Shown piece by piece: positions 20,141-31,779 of a DNA stretch of 64,000 nucleotides. The DNA is from Limnanthes douglasii subsp. nivea (lineage: Eukaryota; Streptophyta; Magnoliopsida; Brassicales; Limnanthaceae), in contig JAUPFV010000004.1 in the NCBI GenBank assembly GCA_036936605.1, positions 136,285,473 to 136,349,472 of the forward strand, given 5' to 3'. The notes beneath the pieces are model-generated. The model did no database searches and was not told the DNA's origin. It was given only the letters and a program-made list of their open reading frames with translations. Both the position numbers and the translations under genes were made by a program. Within the stretch, counting starts at the first letter, position 1; each line of letters opens with the position of its first letter.

Positions 20141-23100
20141 TTATTCCAAATACATTCGAAGGTGTTCAATATTCCAAGGGTGAGTTAAAACCCTGCCATC
20201 TTTGTCTTCCAACCAGTATGTGCCAGGTTTGATTCTTTCAACCACAGTGTAGGGGCCCTCCCAAGTTGGGGCCAGCTTTCCGAAGAGCTTTTCCTTGGCA
20301 TGCAAGAAAACTTTTCTTAATACCTTATCTCCTGGTTGAAAGTCCCTTCTTTTAACTTTAGAAGCAAACCTGCTTCTCATCAAGCCCTGATAGTGTGCCA
20401 TTCTAAGATGAGCTTTTACTCGCCTTTCTTCAATTAAATCAAGTTGATTTCTAACTGCCATTTCATTAGCCTGTCCGGAGAAGTTGTGCACTCGAAAGGA
20501 GGGAAGTGTCTTTTCTATGGGGGCTACTGCATCCATCCCATAGACCAAGGCAAAAGGTGACTCTTGTGTTGCAGCCCCAGGTGTTGTCCGGTAGGCCCAC
20601 AAGACTTCTTGTAAAAAACTAGGCCACTTCCCCAGCAGCCCCTTCCAAATTTTTCTTTAAACCGGACAGTATCGTTCTGTTAGCCACTTCAACTTGCCCA
20701 TTGGCTTGTGGGTGGAATGGTGAAGAAAAGCAGTGCTGAATACCCCTTGAGGCACAGAAGCTCTCCATTTCTCTGTTGTCAAACTGTGGCCCATTGTCTG
20801 TTGTTATTCTCTGGGGAACACCAAATCTGCAACATATGTTGGATAGAATGAATTTTATAACAGCCTTTGATGTTGTTCCTGCCAAGGGGGCCGCTTCTAT
20901 CCACTTCGAAAAGTAGTCAATGGCTACGATTATGGTTTTACGCCCTCCGGACGCCATAGGGAGAGGCCCAACTAAGTCCAATCCCCATCGAGCAAAAGGG
21001 ATAGGCTCAGAAATTGATTCCATAGGAATGGCTGGTACATGAATTTCATTGCTGTACCTCTGGCATGGGTCACACCTTCTTACCAGTTCCCTGGCATCTT
21101 TCATTATTGAAGGCCAATAATATCCGGAGAGAAGCACTCTTCTTGTTAATGCTCTAAATCCACAATGGGCTGATCCCTCTCCATCATGTAATTCGGAGAG
21201 AACCATTTGTGACTCATGATCTCCCAAACAGCGTAGGAGAGGTTTGCTGTAGGATTTCTTGTACAAGACCTCTCTAATCATGATGAAACCACGAGCCTTG
21301 TGTTTTAACGTTCTGGCTTGTGATTTATCCAAGGGTACGACGCCATCGGACAGATACTGCATAAGAGGAGACCTCCAATCCTGAGGCTGATTTACTTGTA
21401 TTTCAAAGATTTCCTCTTTCTCCCCTTCATCAAGTTGAATAGAAGGACTTTCAAGCACATGGATCCATGGATAGGACTCCGTGTATGCTATTGTTGCCAA
21501 CGAGTCTGCTAGCTCATTCTCTGCCCGGGGGATATGCTCATAGACAACAGCTTTAAACTTCATTGCCTCATTTTTCAAGAGAATTAAATATTTGATCAAT
21601 TGTTCCTTTCTAGCTTCTGATAAGCCCAAAGCATGGTGGACGAGCAATTGGGAGTCACTTAGTAGCTTGACCCTTTTTGCTCCACAGATGTAAGCCAACT
21701 TCAACCCAGCTATAGCTGCTTCGTATTCAGACTCGTTATTGGATGCCCTGAAAGCAAAACAAATAGATTGGAACATGTTATCACCATAAGGGGAAGTGAG
21801 ACATATCCCTGCCCCAGATCCTATGGCACTGGATCCCCCGTCTGTTCGGACAATCCATACTTTTTTGTCTTTTGAATCAGCAGGTTGCTCTGAGTCCCTA
21901 TCAGAATGGAATTCGACCAGAAAATCAGCCACAGCTTGAGCTTTTACTGCTGTTCGAGGAGCAAAGTCTATGTCGAAGTCCCCCAACTCTACTGACCACT
22001 TTGTCATTCTGCTTGAAATGTCTGCTTTTTGAAGGACATTCTTTAAAGGGAAGGATGTCCGGACAACGATAGGATGAGCCTGAAAATAAGGCCTCATCTT
22101 TCTTGCAGCTATCACCAAGGCCAATGCTAGTTTTTCGAGTTTCAAGTAACGGCGTTCAGCATCAATCAGGCTTTTGCTAATGTAGTATACCGGATGAGGA
22201 TACCCATCAACCTCCCTTACTAGCACAGCACTGATGGCACAGCTCGAAACAGCCAAATACACAAAGAGAGTCTCCCCCTCGATTGGTTTAAACAAAGTCT
22301 TGGGAGAGGACAGATGCTTCTTAATCTCATTGAATGCCTCATCACACTGTGGTGTCCACTCAAACCCCTTTGCACCCTTCAAAGTTTGAAAGAAAGGAGC
22401 ACACCTGTCCGAAGACCTTGAGATGAATCTGTTCAAAGCTGATAACCTCCCCGTTAACCTCTGTACTTCTTTAACATTTCGTGGAGGCTCCATTTGGAAC
22501 AAGGCATTGAGTTGGTCCGGGTCAGGCTGTATTCCATGCTCACTTATAATATACCCCAAGAACTTCCCGGACTGTACTCTGAACACAAATTTTTCAGGAT
22601 TTAACTTTAAATTTACCTTGGCCAGATTGGCAAAAGTCTCCTGGAGGTCGGACAAGTGCATCTGCTCATCCACACTTTTCACCATCATATCATCAATGTA
22701 AACCTCCATATTTCTTCCAATTTGATCAGCAAATGCCTTATTGACTAACCTTTGATAAGTAGCCCCAGCATTTTTCAAACCAAAAGGCATCACCTTGTAG
22801 CAGTGTAAACCTCTATCAGTAACAAAAGTGGTATGCTCTTGATCTCTTGGATCCACCTGGATCTGATTGTACCCGGAGAAAGCATCCATGAAAGAGAGAA
22901 GCTTGTTCCCAGAAGTAGAGTCTACCAGCTGATCTATCCGGGGAACCGGATACAAGTCTTTTGGGCAAGCTCGATTGAGATCTGTGAAGTCAATGCACAT
23001 TCGCCATTTACCGTTTTTCTTTTTTACCAAGACTGGATTGGCAGTCCACAAAGGATACTGAGATTCTTTAATGTGCCTCATCTTCGTGAGTCTGTCAACC

Positions 23101-23198
23101 TCTTGTACAATGACGTCAGCCTTTTCTTTTGAGAAAGCTCTCCTCTTTTGCACTACTGGTGCTACGTCTCTCCGGACAGATAAGTGATGGGAAATCAC
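20141..23198 (-). pseudogene. Tat pol (RT, RNase H, integrase) with one frameshift in integrase
   Basis: The frame from 23198 to 20619 (859 codons) holds reverse transcriptase (palm motif YIDDMM near residue 166) and RNase H (TDGGSS near 451, NNESEYEAA, LLSDSQLLV). Integrase follows, with an HHCC-type region ending CDPC near 670-710 and a catalytic core (GLDLVGPL, TDNGPQF, GQVEVANR). Its remaining part continues in another frame from 20602 to 20141 (AYRTTPGAATQE to HPWNIEHLRMYLE). The two parts are separated by one extra base in a run of four G on the minus strand (20633-20630), giving an early stop. The frame relation to gag also changes between 23198 and 23353. RT and RNase H motifs are intact, so loss of function looks recent. 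No chromodomain is seen, as expected for Tat. Confidence 0.9.
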
Positions 23199-23265
23199 CT
23201 CTGATGGAACTCCAGTAACATCAGCATTGCACCAAGCAAAGACATGCTGATGGTCATCAACACTC

Positions 23266-23319
23266 CGGGGGTCTCCCTGGGATCAACAATTTCGGGGGTC
23301 TCCCTGGGGTCATCAATTT
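23266..23319. repeat. Tandem 27-bp duplication at the gag-pol junction
   Basis: CGGGGGTCTCCCTGGG..CAATTT occurs twice back to back (23266-23292 and 23293-23319) with about three differences. The length is a multiple of three. It lies between the gag-protease stop (TAG, 23353-23351) and the start of the pol frame. Confidence 0.85.
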
Positions 23320-23350
23320 CACCATCACCCCCAGGAAGGTCCTCAAACTG

Positions 23351-25690
23351 CTATTGGTCATTTATACGGACTGCCCCCAGCGTTCGCGGAGCCAAGGCAG
23401 TGGCATAGCATTCTCTTGCAACTTTTTGACTGCTCCGGACAACCCCAACCTGCCCCTGAACAGCATATTTTAAACACTGATGGACTGTCGAAGCCACTGC
23501 GTGCATCCTAGAGAGCCAAGATCTCCCTAGAATAGCATTGTAACAAGTGGGACAGTCCACCACAATGAAAAGTATTCTGACCGTTTTCTTGAAAGGGCCT
23601 CTGCCCAACAATACTTCTTCTTCGAACTCACCGATTACATCAGCTGAGCTGCCCGTGAAGCCTACAATCGATCGGTCTGACTTTTGAATCACAACTGGAT
23701 TTTTCATTTTCTTGTAAGTATCCAGGAAAAGGATATTGGCAGAGCTCCCAGTATCCACCAGGATTCGCCTTATCTCATTGCCCCCTATCGATGCTCCTAT
23801 GACAACAGCATCTTCATGAGGGCCAGCAATGTCTCTCAAATCATCCCCATCAAAGACAATGAATGGGAATAAACTTGACGATTGATAAGAGGTCATGCCC
23901 CCTTCTAGTTGGGTTGCTAAATTATGAACATGCCTTTTTCTTGATGAAGTGGTAGGAGCCGTTACAGTGTCCCCTCCGAAAATTGTCAAGGACTCAAAGA
24001 ATTTAATGAGCCCGGAGACCGACCTGGAACGCTCCTCTATTGCACCCACTCTGTTCCTTGTTGGATCATGATCCAAGTATTCAGATTCCACATCAAACCT
24101 TTCAACGATTACCATAGCCCCTTCTGGGGCAGCATTAACCGGACCAGCCCGGTGAGTATTGTCAGGCCTGTTGCCTCCTCTTCTTTTAACGTATGCACCC
24201 AATTTCCCTCTTTCAATCAGGTTCTGAACCTCTTGTTTCAAGGCTATGCAATCATCAGTGGTATGGCCAATATCATTGTGATATTGACAAAAAGAATTGT
24301 TTCGATGTTCTCTGGTAGACTGCAAGGCTGCTGGTCTCCGGTAGTGTACTTCATCTTTAGTTTTATCAAAAATGGTTGCCACACTTTTTTTGAGTTCTGC
24401 AAACCACTCCGGTTGGACCCATGGCCCTCTTTTGTTTCTAGACTGTTGGCTTTGTGCAGGGGCAGCTGGTTGAGACTGAGCTTTTCCTCTTCCATGCCCC
24501 TGTCCGGTTTCTCTAGCTTTGTTGCCAGACTGGTTTTGATTGGGAGTTGGTGTCACCGGGGTGGATCTCACCTGCCTGTGCACCCTGGTCTTTTTTGTTT
24601 CATCAACATTTATTTGCTTGCCGACTTGATTCAGCAATCCACCCCAGGTCATGGCTTTCTTCCTTGTTACTGAATCGGCCAAGTTGCCCGGGTTCAAACC
24701 TTGTCTCAGGGATGCTATTGCCACTTGTTCAAAGCAATCAGCCAGCCCGTTCTTTGTGTTCACAAAACGACTTATGTATTCTTTCAACGATTCATTTGGC
24801 TCTTGGGCACAATGGATTATGGTATCTCCATTACCCTTGAGCTCCTTACTCCCCACAAATTGCCTTCGAAAGGCCACCCAAAAGGTATCAAAGTCTCTGA
24901 TACAACCCTGAGGAAGGTTGTTGTACCACTTCAGAGCACTCCCCGTAAAGGACTGGGAGAATGCCCTGCAGAGTAGTTTATCATCATCATCAAAGTTCAT
25001 CATGAAGTTCTTGAATTGCTCCAGATGATTGTCCGGATCAGTACTACCATCATACTTCTCCATCTTTGTGCTATCAAACCTCTTGGGGAGGTTTCCGGAT
25101 AGGATTTTAGAAGATAGTGGAGACTGCCTCCAATTCCTTCCACGACTGAACACGGTATCATCATTAGGAGTTGCAAAGATACCTGGCTCATCATGGAAGG
25201 CAAAAGGATCCATCAGCATCCGGTCTACATGCCTCCGGTGAGATGACCCTTTTCCAATATGCCTTTTCATTCTTCCATGGCGATCTCTTTTTCTAGAATA
25301 CTTTTTAACTTGATTTTGTTTTTTCCTGGTTCGCCCCTCGTCACTGCTGGAGGACAAGGACTTTTCATTTCCCTCACTGTCCGAAGAGCTGTCCGAAGAT
25401 TCTGAGCTTGAGTCAGAACTCTCCACAGGCTTGGACCGGTGAGACTTTTTAGAACTGGCATGTGTCTTTTTAGTGCTCACATGAGTCTTTGAAGCCTCAT
25501 GCTCTCGAGGGTTATCAGAACGATGAGAAACTGATGCTTTGGATTTCTCCTTCATGCCCATCTTGGCCTTTTCAGCCCTCAGAGCTTTTATTTCAACCCT
25601 CAACCTGTCACGCTCCTGGACAGTATATTCATCGTTCTCTTCCACCACTTCGAGCAAAGCTGGTGGAAGCTCTGGATTATCCGGATTCAT
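23351..25690 (-). CDS. Tat gag-protease polyprotein (779 aa)
   Basis: ATG at 25690, 73 bp after the 5' LTR. The N-terminus is charged, with Ser/Lys runs (about 60-150). The retrotransposon gag core lies at about 215-300 (DNHLEQFKNFMMNF, ALKWYNNLPQG). A zinc-like motif CQYHNDIGHTTDDC lies near 467. An aspartic protease with ILVDTGSSANILF (catalytic Asp near 647) comes before the end. The frame is open over its whole length and ends with TAG at 23353-23351. In this family gag and protease package RNA and mature the particle. Pol follows in a different frame, so pol expression would need stop bypass or frameshifting, or the junction is damaged. Confidence 0.92.
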   Translation of the reverse strand: MNPDNPELPPALLEVVEENDEYTVQERDRLRVEIKALRAEKAKMGMKEKSKASVSHRSDNPREHEASKTHVSTKKTHASSKKSHRSKPVESSDSSSESSDSSSDSEGNEKSLSSSSDEGRTRKKQNQVKKYSRKRDRHGRMKRHIGKGSSHRRHVDRMLMDPFAFHDEPGIFATPNDDTVFSRGRNWRQSPLSSKILSGNLPKRFDSTKMEKYDGSTDPDNHLEQFKNFMMNFDDDDKLLCRAFSQSFTGSALKWYNNLPQGCIRDFDTFWVAFRRQFVGSKELKGNGDTIIHCAQEPNESLKEYISRFVNTKNGLADCFEQVAIASLRQGLNPGNLADSVTRKKAMTWGGLLNQVGKQINVDETKKTRVHRQVRSTPVTPTPNQNQSGNKARETGQGHGRGKAQSQPAAPAQSQQSRNKRGPWVQPEWFAELKKSVATIFDKTKDEVHYRRPAALQSTREHRNNSFCQYHNDIGHTTDDCIALKQEVQNLIERGKLGAYVKRRGGNRPDNTHRAGPVNAAPEGAMVIVERFDVESEYLDHDPTRNRVGAIEERSRSVSGLIKFFESLTIFGGDTVTAPTTSSRKRHVHNLATQLEGGMTSYQSSSLFPFIVFDGDDLRDIAGPHEDAVVIGASIGGNEIRRILVDTGSSANILFLDTYKKMKNPVVIQKSDRSIVGFTGSSADVIGEFEEEVLLGRGPFKKTVRILFIVVDCPTCYNAILGRSWLSRMHAVASTVHQCLKYAVQGQVGVVRSSQKVARECYATALAPRTLGAVRINDQ

Positions 25691-25743
25691 TCGGACAGAA
25701 TTCCTTTACTTGGTTTTGAATGTCTGATTCAGGCACCGTCGCC

Positions 25744-25760
25744 TCCCACTGTGGTCGCCA
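25744..25760 (-). other. Candidate primer binding site
   Basis: Immediately after the 5' LTR (minus strand), past two bases, comes TTGGCGACCACAGTGGG. Its TGG start is what a tRNA 3' CCA end would pair with. I do not assign the tRNA. Confidence 0.6.
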
Positions 25761-25763
25761 ATT

Positions 25764-26266
25764 TGGTGTGGATAAAAGTAGCCTGAGGGTAGGCTGGTAA
25801 TTTTAAGTGGAGTTTTAAGGCGGCGTAAGGGTGTTTCACGGTGGTGTGGTGGTGTTTAAGGGTGTTTTAAGATATTTCAGGGTGTTTCAAAGTGTTTCAA
25901 GGGTGGAGAGAGAATTTAGCAGCCTGGCAGCAGTTAATTTTTCTTACCCATAGTTAATGCTAGTGGTTGGGCATTTATAGTGTGAAATTTGGGCCCTTAT
26001 GGGCTTTCGGGTCAAGTTTAATGGACCCGGGTCATGTTTAAAGACCCATGAGTTTTAAACAGATGTACAGGTAGCTTAGTCAGATAGTGATTAGGTTTTT
26101 TAGTACTTTAGTCATAGTTCGAACTGCCTTATGTTTGCAGTGTTCAAGATCACCTGTCCGGTTCAATCAGTGCTGTCCGAATTGAAGTCATGGGGTCTGT
26201 CCGAATTTACGGGGTGATTTACTTTGGACTACCCTTCCAGGGAGCTCTTCGAATTGGGACTCATCA
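25764..26266 (-). repeat. 5' LTR of the young Tat element
   Basis: 503 bp with TG..CA ends, 4 differences from the other LTR. The minus strand has CTATAAATGC at 25980-25971 as the likely promoter TATA. Ends in CCACACCA just before the primer site. Confidence 0.95.
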
Positions 26267-26271
26267 GATTA
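26267..26271. repeat. Target site duplication GATTA, right copy
   Basis: Matches 15779-15783 exactly. Confidence 0.95.
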
Positions 26272-27915
26272 AACAATCGATCATATTTTATTTTGAGGTA
26301 ACTAATAATAGTGTTGAGTATAAAGCTATTGCAGTAAGTTTGAAATTTGCTCATATTTTAAGGGCAAAAGTAATACGAGTCAAGTCAGATTTTAAATTGG
26401 TAATTAGTCATGCCAATGGTGTTTATAAAGCTAATCATGGAAATATGATGGACTATCGAAACTTTTTGAGGAGTTCGGTAAAGAAATTTTAAAAAGTGTA
26501 TTTTGAGCAAGTGCTTATTTTCACTAATTCGAACGTTGATTCACTGGTAAAAATAGGTTTAGTAGTAGATAACCCTTTGGTAATTTTGCAAGAAAGTTTT
26601 TCTATTGACGAAGTTGTTGACGAGGAAGATGAGTTTAAAATTCTATTAGTTTACTTAGTTAATAACTAGAGACAATAATATCTATTATTTTTTAAAGACA
26701 ACGTACTTCCCTAGAGCAAAGTAGAGGCTCGGAATCTGAGAATTTGTGTCGTGAAGTATGTATTTTTTGATGATGTACTATACATAAAAAGTACTACAAT
26801 AGCTTTATTACGTTGTTTGAGTCGTGAAGATACTTTATTTGTGTTACGAGATTTACATGAGGGGGTTTCTGGAGGCCATTTTGGTTATAAGAGTTTAATT
26901 ATACGATTTTTGTTAGCACATTTTTATTGGCCAAAATTGACATCTGATATCTTATATAAGTCATTTCAAACGCTCATCCGGGATTCAAAATCGACATCTG
27001 ATATAAAGGCCATGATATAATGGTGCAATAAGTTTCAATGATATGTTAGAATGAGTCATTTTACGAGTGAACCCAATGAGTGTGGTTTCATTGCCTTGTC
27101 CGTTTAGTAAGAGGGGAATTGATTTGGTAGGTCCAATTCTGATGGCCACAGGTAGTAGGAAATATTTGATTGTAGTTGTTAATTATTTTACCAAGTGGTA
27201 CAAAGTATTGGTTTTACTAAAAACTAGAGCTCAAAAAACATATGAATTTTTAAGGATTGTATTTTGTCATGGCTTAGGATTCCAAGAATAATAATGACAT
27301 ATAATGGCCCATAGTTTAAAAATGAAATAATAACAACATTTTGCAAAACATATGAAATTGAGCAAAAAAATTCAACATCTTATTATCAACATACTAATGG
27401 ACAAGTGGAGGTAACAAATAGAAAACATATTGATGAAATTAAAAAAAATCTGATGAAGCAAAGGGTAAATGGTCATATAAATTATTTGAAGTATTGTGGG
27501 CATATTAAACAACCAAAAAGTTTATATAAGGTAAACACATTTCTCTTTAGTGTGTGCAATGGATATCCTGGTCCCACACAAGTAGTTATTCTTAGTCTTT
27601 GGATTCAGTGGACTTAATTGAATTCGTCGCGATCAAACCAAAAATCATAGCTCGACATTATAAAAGGTTGAGAAAAATTAGATTTGATGCCAAGTTGAGG
27701 CGAAAGAGTTTTAAGGATGGTGATTTGGTTATGAAAATATATTTTCAAAGGGAAAAAGACAAGAATGCTGGAACATTAGCTCCAACGTGAGAAATTCCAT
27801 GTACAGTTCTCTCTAAGGGTTGTCAAGGGCGTATTAGATTACAAAATTAAAATGGACACATGTTGAAACATCCTTGGAATGTTCAACATTTGAAATTGAA
27901 TAAGGAAAATCTGTA
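26272..27915 (+). pseudogene. Older Tat/Gypsy element, RNase H end and integrase, right half
   Basis: Continues the frame broken at 15783: SIIFYFEVTNNSVEYKAIAV and VKSDFKLVISHANGVYKA complete RNase H. Integrase follows in pieces: LRDLHEGVSGGHFGYKSL (26840-26900), FYWPKLTSDI, GIDLVGPILMATGS (27115-27160), a degraded catalytic region around 27290-27420 and a C-terminal part (RKSFKDGDLV, GTLAPT, LKHPWNVQHLKLN) ending near 27900. Frameshifts and stops are frequent, so it is inactive and clearly older than the element inside it. Codons are more AT-rich than in the young copy. Confidence 0.85.
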
Positions 27916-27989
27916 AATCTAGACATTTAGGCAAAACGTATTGTAAAGGTTTCTTCATCAATAAAAGAACAATTATATTAAGTCATAGA

Positions 27990-28275
27990 TAAGCAATTTT
28001 GGTTAAATAACCAATTCTAAGGTCAAAATACTAAAAGGTACCATAAATAGATCATATTGCTCCCTAACTTAATTATCAAATAAGCGATTTTGGTTAAATA
28101 GCCAAGTTTAAGGTTGAAAACCCAAAGGGTAACACAAATATATAATAATATGTCTGAATTGATTTTCAAACATTTGATTATGGTTAAATAACCAAACCTA
28201 AGGTTGAAAATAAAAAATGTTACACAAACAGATTTAATGGTCAAATAAGTGAATATGGTTAAATAATCAAGCATA
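27990..28275. repeat. Tandem repeat, ~76-90 bp units, three and a half copies
   Basis: Each unit starts near TTTTGGTTAAATAACCAA, then AAGGTTGAAAA, then a ..ACACAAA.. part and TCAAATAAG. It lies just downstream of the older Tat pol, a place where Tat elements often carry tandem arrays. Confidence 0.75.
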
Positions 28276-28599
28276 AAAATACTTTTTTTAAAAGGTTGTC
28301 CAAACAGGATTAATGGCTTATTGAATTCATAATCAAATTAATATTTGTAAAGTGGGAAAATGAATGGTCGTGTAGGTAGTTATATCATAGAATGGCATAA
28401 ATAATGCGTTTATGCCAATTTTGTCATATAATGAAAAGTTTTAAAACTAGTAGGTGTAAAGTTCACAAGGTAAGCATAAAAGTAAATGCCAAGAGAAGTA
28501 AAACAAAAAGCAATGAATTAGTCGGTTTGTAAAAAAATAGTGCAAACAAGTACCAAGTTAAAAATACAACATGTAATATGGTTTTTCAAATAAAAATAT

Positions 28600-30960
28600 G
28601 ATAACAAAATTAGATTACATCTCTTTTATTCCTTTGGAATGTCAAAGACTTTCACACGAGGCAATTTCGTCATTTTTAGAAGTTGTTGTCTGCTAGTCAT
28701 TAGAATTAGCAACATCAATGGTTTTATCTTTAGGGGTTTATTTCTTAAGAATCTCGGTGGTGGTGTGATTCTTTAACCTTCGTCATTTTTGGTTTCTTTC
28801 ATATTCTGGTTTTCGGTTCATTGTAGCCGTTAAGACGAACTTCTTCAGGAACTAACTTCTTCAATTCTCCTAGTTGGATAGTAGTATTTGTAGCTATGAT
28901 TTATTGGATGATTTCTTTCTAATTTTCACTAACCAACACCTCAACTACCGTGAGCTCACCCTCTTCTCTTTTAGTGATAATATCAAAAGTAGTGCGAACT
29001 ATATCCTCTTTCATCTTTTGAAATTGTATGTTTCTTTTTTGTTTCCCAAAATCACTTAACTTTTGTTGAAGCATGGTAATTTCGGTTTTCAAAACACATA
29101 CTTGAGTGTCAATGATCTCAATATTCAAAGTTTTGTTTCATTCAGTAAGGGTGGTGCTCTATGAAATTAGGTCAGTATTATGACTTGTCAAAATAGTATA
29201 TTGTTTTCAGTATTATGACTTGTCAAAATAGTATATTGTTTGATTAGCTCTGTATTCTACGTAAATACTTTAGAATTTTTAGCATTAGCAACATTTCGTT
29301 CAGTTTAAAGGGTGGTGAGAGATTTTTCAACAACCACCTTATCACTTTTAAATCTGTTGTAAGGTTGTTTCATTTTAATGCAAACCTTGTTGAAAATAAA
29401 TTAATTCCCTTTGTTGTTGCCTTGAGTCGATCACTGTCTCATCAGGTTAGAAATTGGCCATGACTTCAATATCAGCAGGGGTCATGGTCATATAGGCCGA
29501 TGACATAGAATTGTGAATACTCTAGGTAAATTCAAAAAACCATACATATTAAGTAAGGTTATAAAGTCAGAAAAAAAATAATTTGATGTTGAAGACTAAC
29601 CTCCCACCAAATTTCAAACTGTTAGTGCAAGATGTATCTGAACAACTCATAATTTTATACCGAGCCATGTTGAGTTACAGGTATAAGAAAATTTTCCTTG
29701 TGGGCTCTTAGTTGTTGGCTGACTGATTAGTTTTTTTGTCAAATATGGAGTTGTGTCTGGCATGCTGGTTTTTCCTTTTCTGTTTTCTTCATTGGTGGAG
29801 CCGAGGGGAGAGGGTAATTTTTTTCTTGGGATCATCTTGGGAAGTTTGAATTGGAGCATCTTTGGGAAGTGTTACTTTTGTTCTTTGTTTTTTTGGAGGG
29901 GTTCAATGTGGAGCAAACGATCAATATATTTACTATTAGGAGACTTTTTTTTTCTTTTGACGAGTATTCTGAATCTTTGTTAGCGGCCTTAGGGTTGTAG
30001 TGTTTGAGGTAGTTGAGTCAGTGGTAGCAGTATTCTTTTGAAGAGAGGATTTTGTGGAGAAGTTTTATTGTTTTTTTTATCTTTCAATATTTTCTATTTT
30101 GGCACATTTAAGCCAAGTCCTTGGGAATTCGAGCCCTCATACGTTATCGTAGCACACATAAAACATCTTCAATAGTAATTGGTTTCATGGTACTATGCAG
30201 TACGAGTTTTCCTGAGCTATAGTGATCTCGGGAAGTGGACATATCTCGGTTTGTATAAAGTTTCAGTACTAAAACGTTAGTGAAAGCCTACTAGGAAAAT
30301 AGGTCGGAGTTAAGTACAAAATTTTCATTTGTCTCTCATTTTGATAATATTTGTGGATAGATGCAACTAATTTTTCACGATTTGAAAAAATAAGTAAAAA
30401 AATAGGCTAAACTATTTAAAACAAGTAATATGTGTAATACATTTGGATGGTAAGGATCCGAGCTTACGTGTTTTCATCGATCTTCTTTTTATCTTGAAAG
30501 CCATCCATAGATTCCCAAATTCCAGTCACATAGATAAATTTGGGTTTCCAGTGATGGTCATAGGGTTGATGATTCAGTGTGGTGTTTTTCAAGTCGGGAA
30601 GTAAAACGGGTTATTTTATAGTTTTTCAACTTTCATAGTGGAAAGGAAAAATTCAAGCGAAACTTTAATTTCCAGTAATAGAGAGCTTAAGATAACACTA
30701 AGGAGAACTCGCCATCCATTGGCAGTTAATGAGTAGGAAGGATTCTATCATGCTTCAGGAAGTTGGTAATGAAAGGATGAAATGGTAATTGTAAACCTCA
30801 TTCAAATAGGACCATGAATAAGCGAAATTCATCTTCAATGATGTCATGGGGTAAATCACCAACTCTAGGGGGACAAGTAGCTATGTAACGTAGGATTCCA
30901 TATTCATATCTAAACATTTAGTGTTCCTTTTCTGACATATATTTGTAGAGTTTTGACTGG
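28600..30960 (-). pseudogene. Remnant of the antisense ORF (Transposase_28 type) of the older Tat element
   Basis: Minus-strand frames near 30800-30450 match the aORF of the young element: an LPMDGEFSLVLS-like block for SPNGWYTLMSCI, then HWKPKFIYVTGIWESMDGF for NKWRSQFLFISGSWE. A GTAAGC donor follows at the place of the known intron. At 29128-28919 a coiled-coil-like frame (LKTEITMLQQKLSDFGKQKR) fits the C-terminal part. The frame is broken many times. Orientation is opposite to the plus-strand pol, as in the young element. Confidence 0.6.
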
Positions 30961-31779
30961 CTACTGCAAAAAAAAATTGCGCTTTCAAGCTCATCTTTTG
31001 ATTTTTCATGGTCTAGGTTGATGACTTCATCTTGAGTAGTAACTTTTGGTATGCTTCTTTTTTATACTAGCCATATTACTAAAAGGACAAATAGAAGAAA
31101 CGGTAGTATTAGAGAAACTGAATTCTAACTCCGATTTCAAAAAACTTATAGTTCTTAAGATGGTAAGAGTGGTCTGGAGATATTAATATAAATATGTTCT
31201 TGATAGAGCTTTTAACTCTTAACTCATGATAAAAAAGTTTCTATAAAAAAAAAAGGTAATATTAGAGGAAGAAAAAAGGGAAGAGAAAAATCTGTTTTTA
31301 CGATATTGAAAGAATGATTAATTCAACAAAAATATGAGACGATAAATTAAAAATTATTAAAGACCGATGCCCATTTAGAATATGAAACGATGATACTTTA
31401 TTATCATATACATTAGTATTAGTTGAGTGTTTCAGTATTTATTTTTATATGTGTCAACATTATTAATGCATGCATATGAATATTAAATAACATTAATTAA
31501 TCACGTCTTTATGGTATTGTCTAGTATTTAAAAATATATATAATACATTTATTTTCAGAGAATAAAAGGAATCCCGGTAAAACTATATTCCATCTAAGAA
31601 TATATACTTACTCAGACGGGTGAAGATTAGAAAAGCGAGAAAAATTTAAAAATGGTTCATGACGAGATACAAAACTAAACTATTGACGAAAATAACTAAT
31701 TTATAATAATGATGGGGAGTCAAGTTAGCGAATTTGACTATCTATAAATTACGAATTTGACGAAACACAGTAAATTAAA
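30961..31779. other. AT-rich sequence, possible end of the older element
   Basis: No gene and no clear LTR recognised. AT-rich with poly-A runs. A 3' LTR of the older Tat element would be expected near here but I could not delimit it. The last 9 bases (31771-31779, TAAATTAAA) are the target duplication of the next element. Confidence 0.4.

Larger units (their letters stand above)
15784..26266 (-). mobile_element. Young, nearly intact Tat-lineage Gypsy LTR retrotransposon (10,483 bp)
   Basis: Two 503-bp LTRs (15784-16286 and 25764-26266) frame an internal region whose gag-protease and pol read on the minus strand, so the right LTR is the 5' LTR. The LTRs start TG and end CA and differ at 4 positions by my count (99.2% identical). 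A perfect GATTA duplication flanks the element. The order on the minus strand is LTR, candidate primer site, gag-PR, RT-RNase H-integrase, then a ~3.8-kb region holding a gene on the opposite strand, then LTR. This order with an antisense extra ORF fits the Tat lineage. It lies inside the RNase H domain of an older Tat copy. One frameshift in integrase (20630-20633) probably disables autonomy. Confidence 0.95.

Noticed and set aside
24068..24673. 201-aa plus-strand frame inside the Tat gag region
   Set aside because: It lies opposite the gag-protease coding sequence, which has real motifs; it is a reading shadow with no family features.
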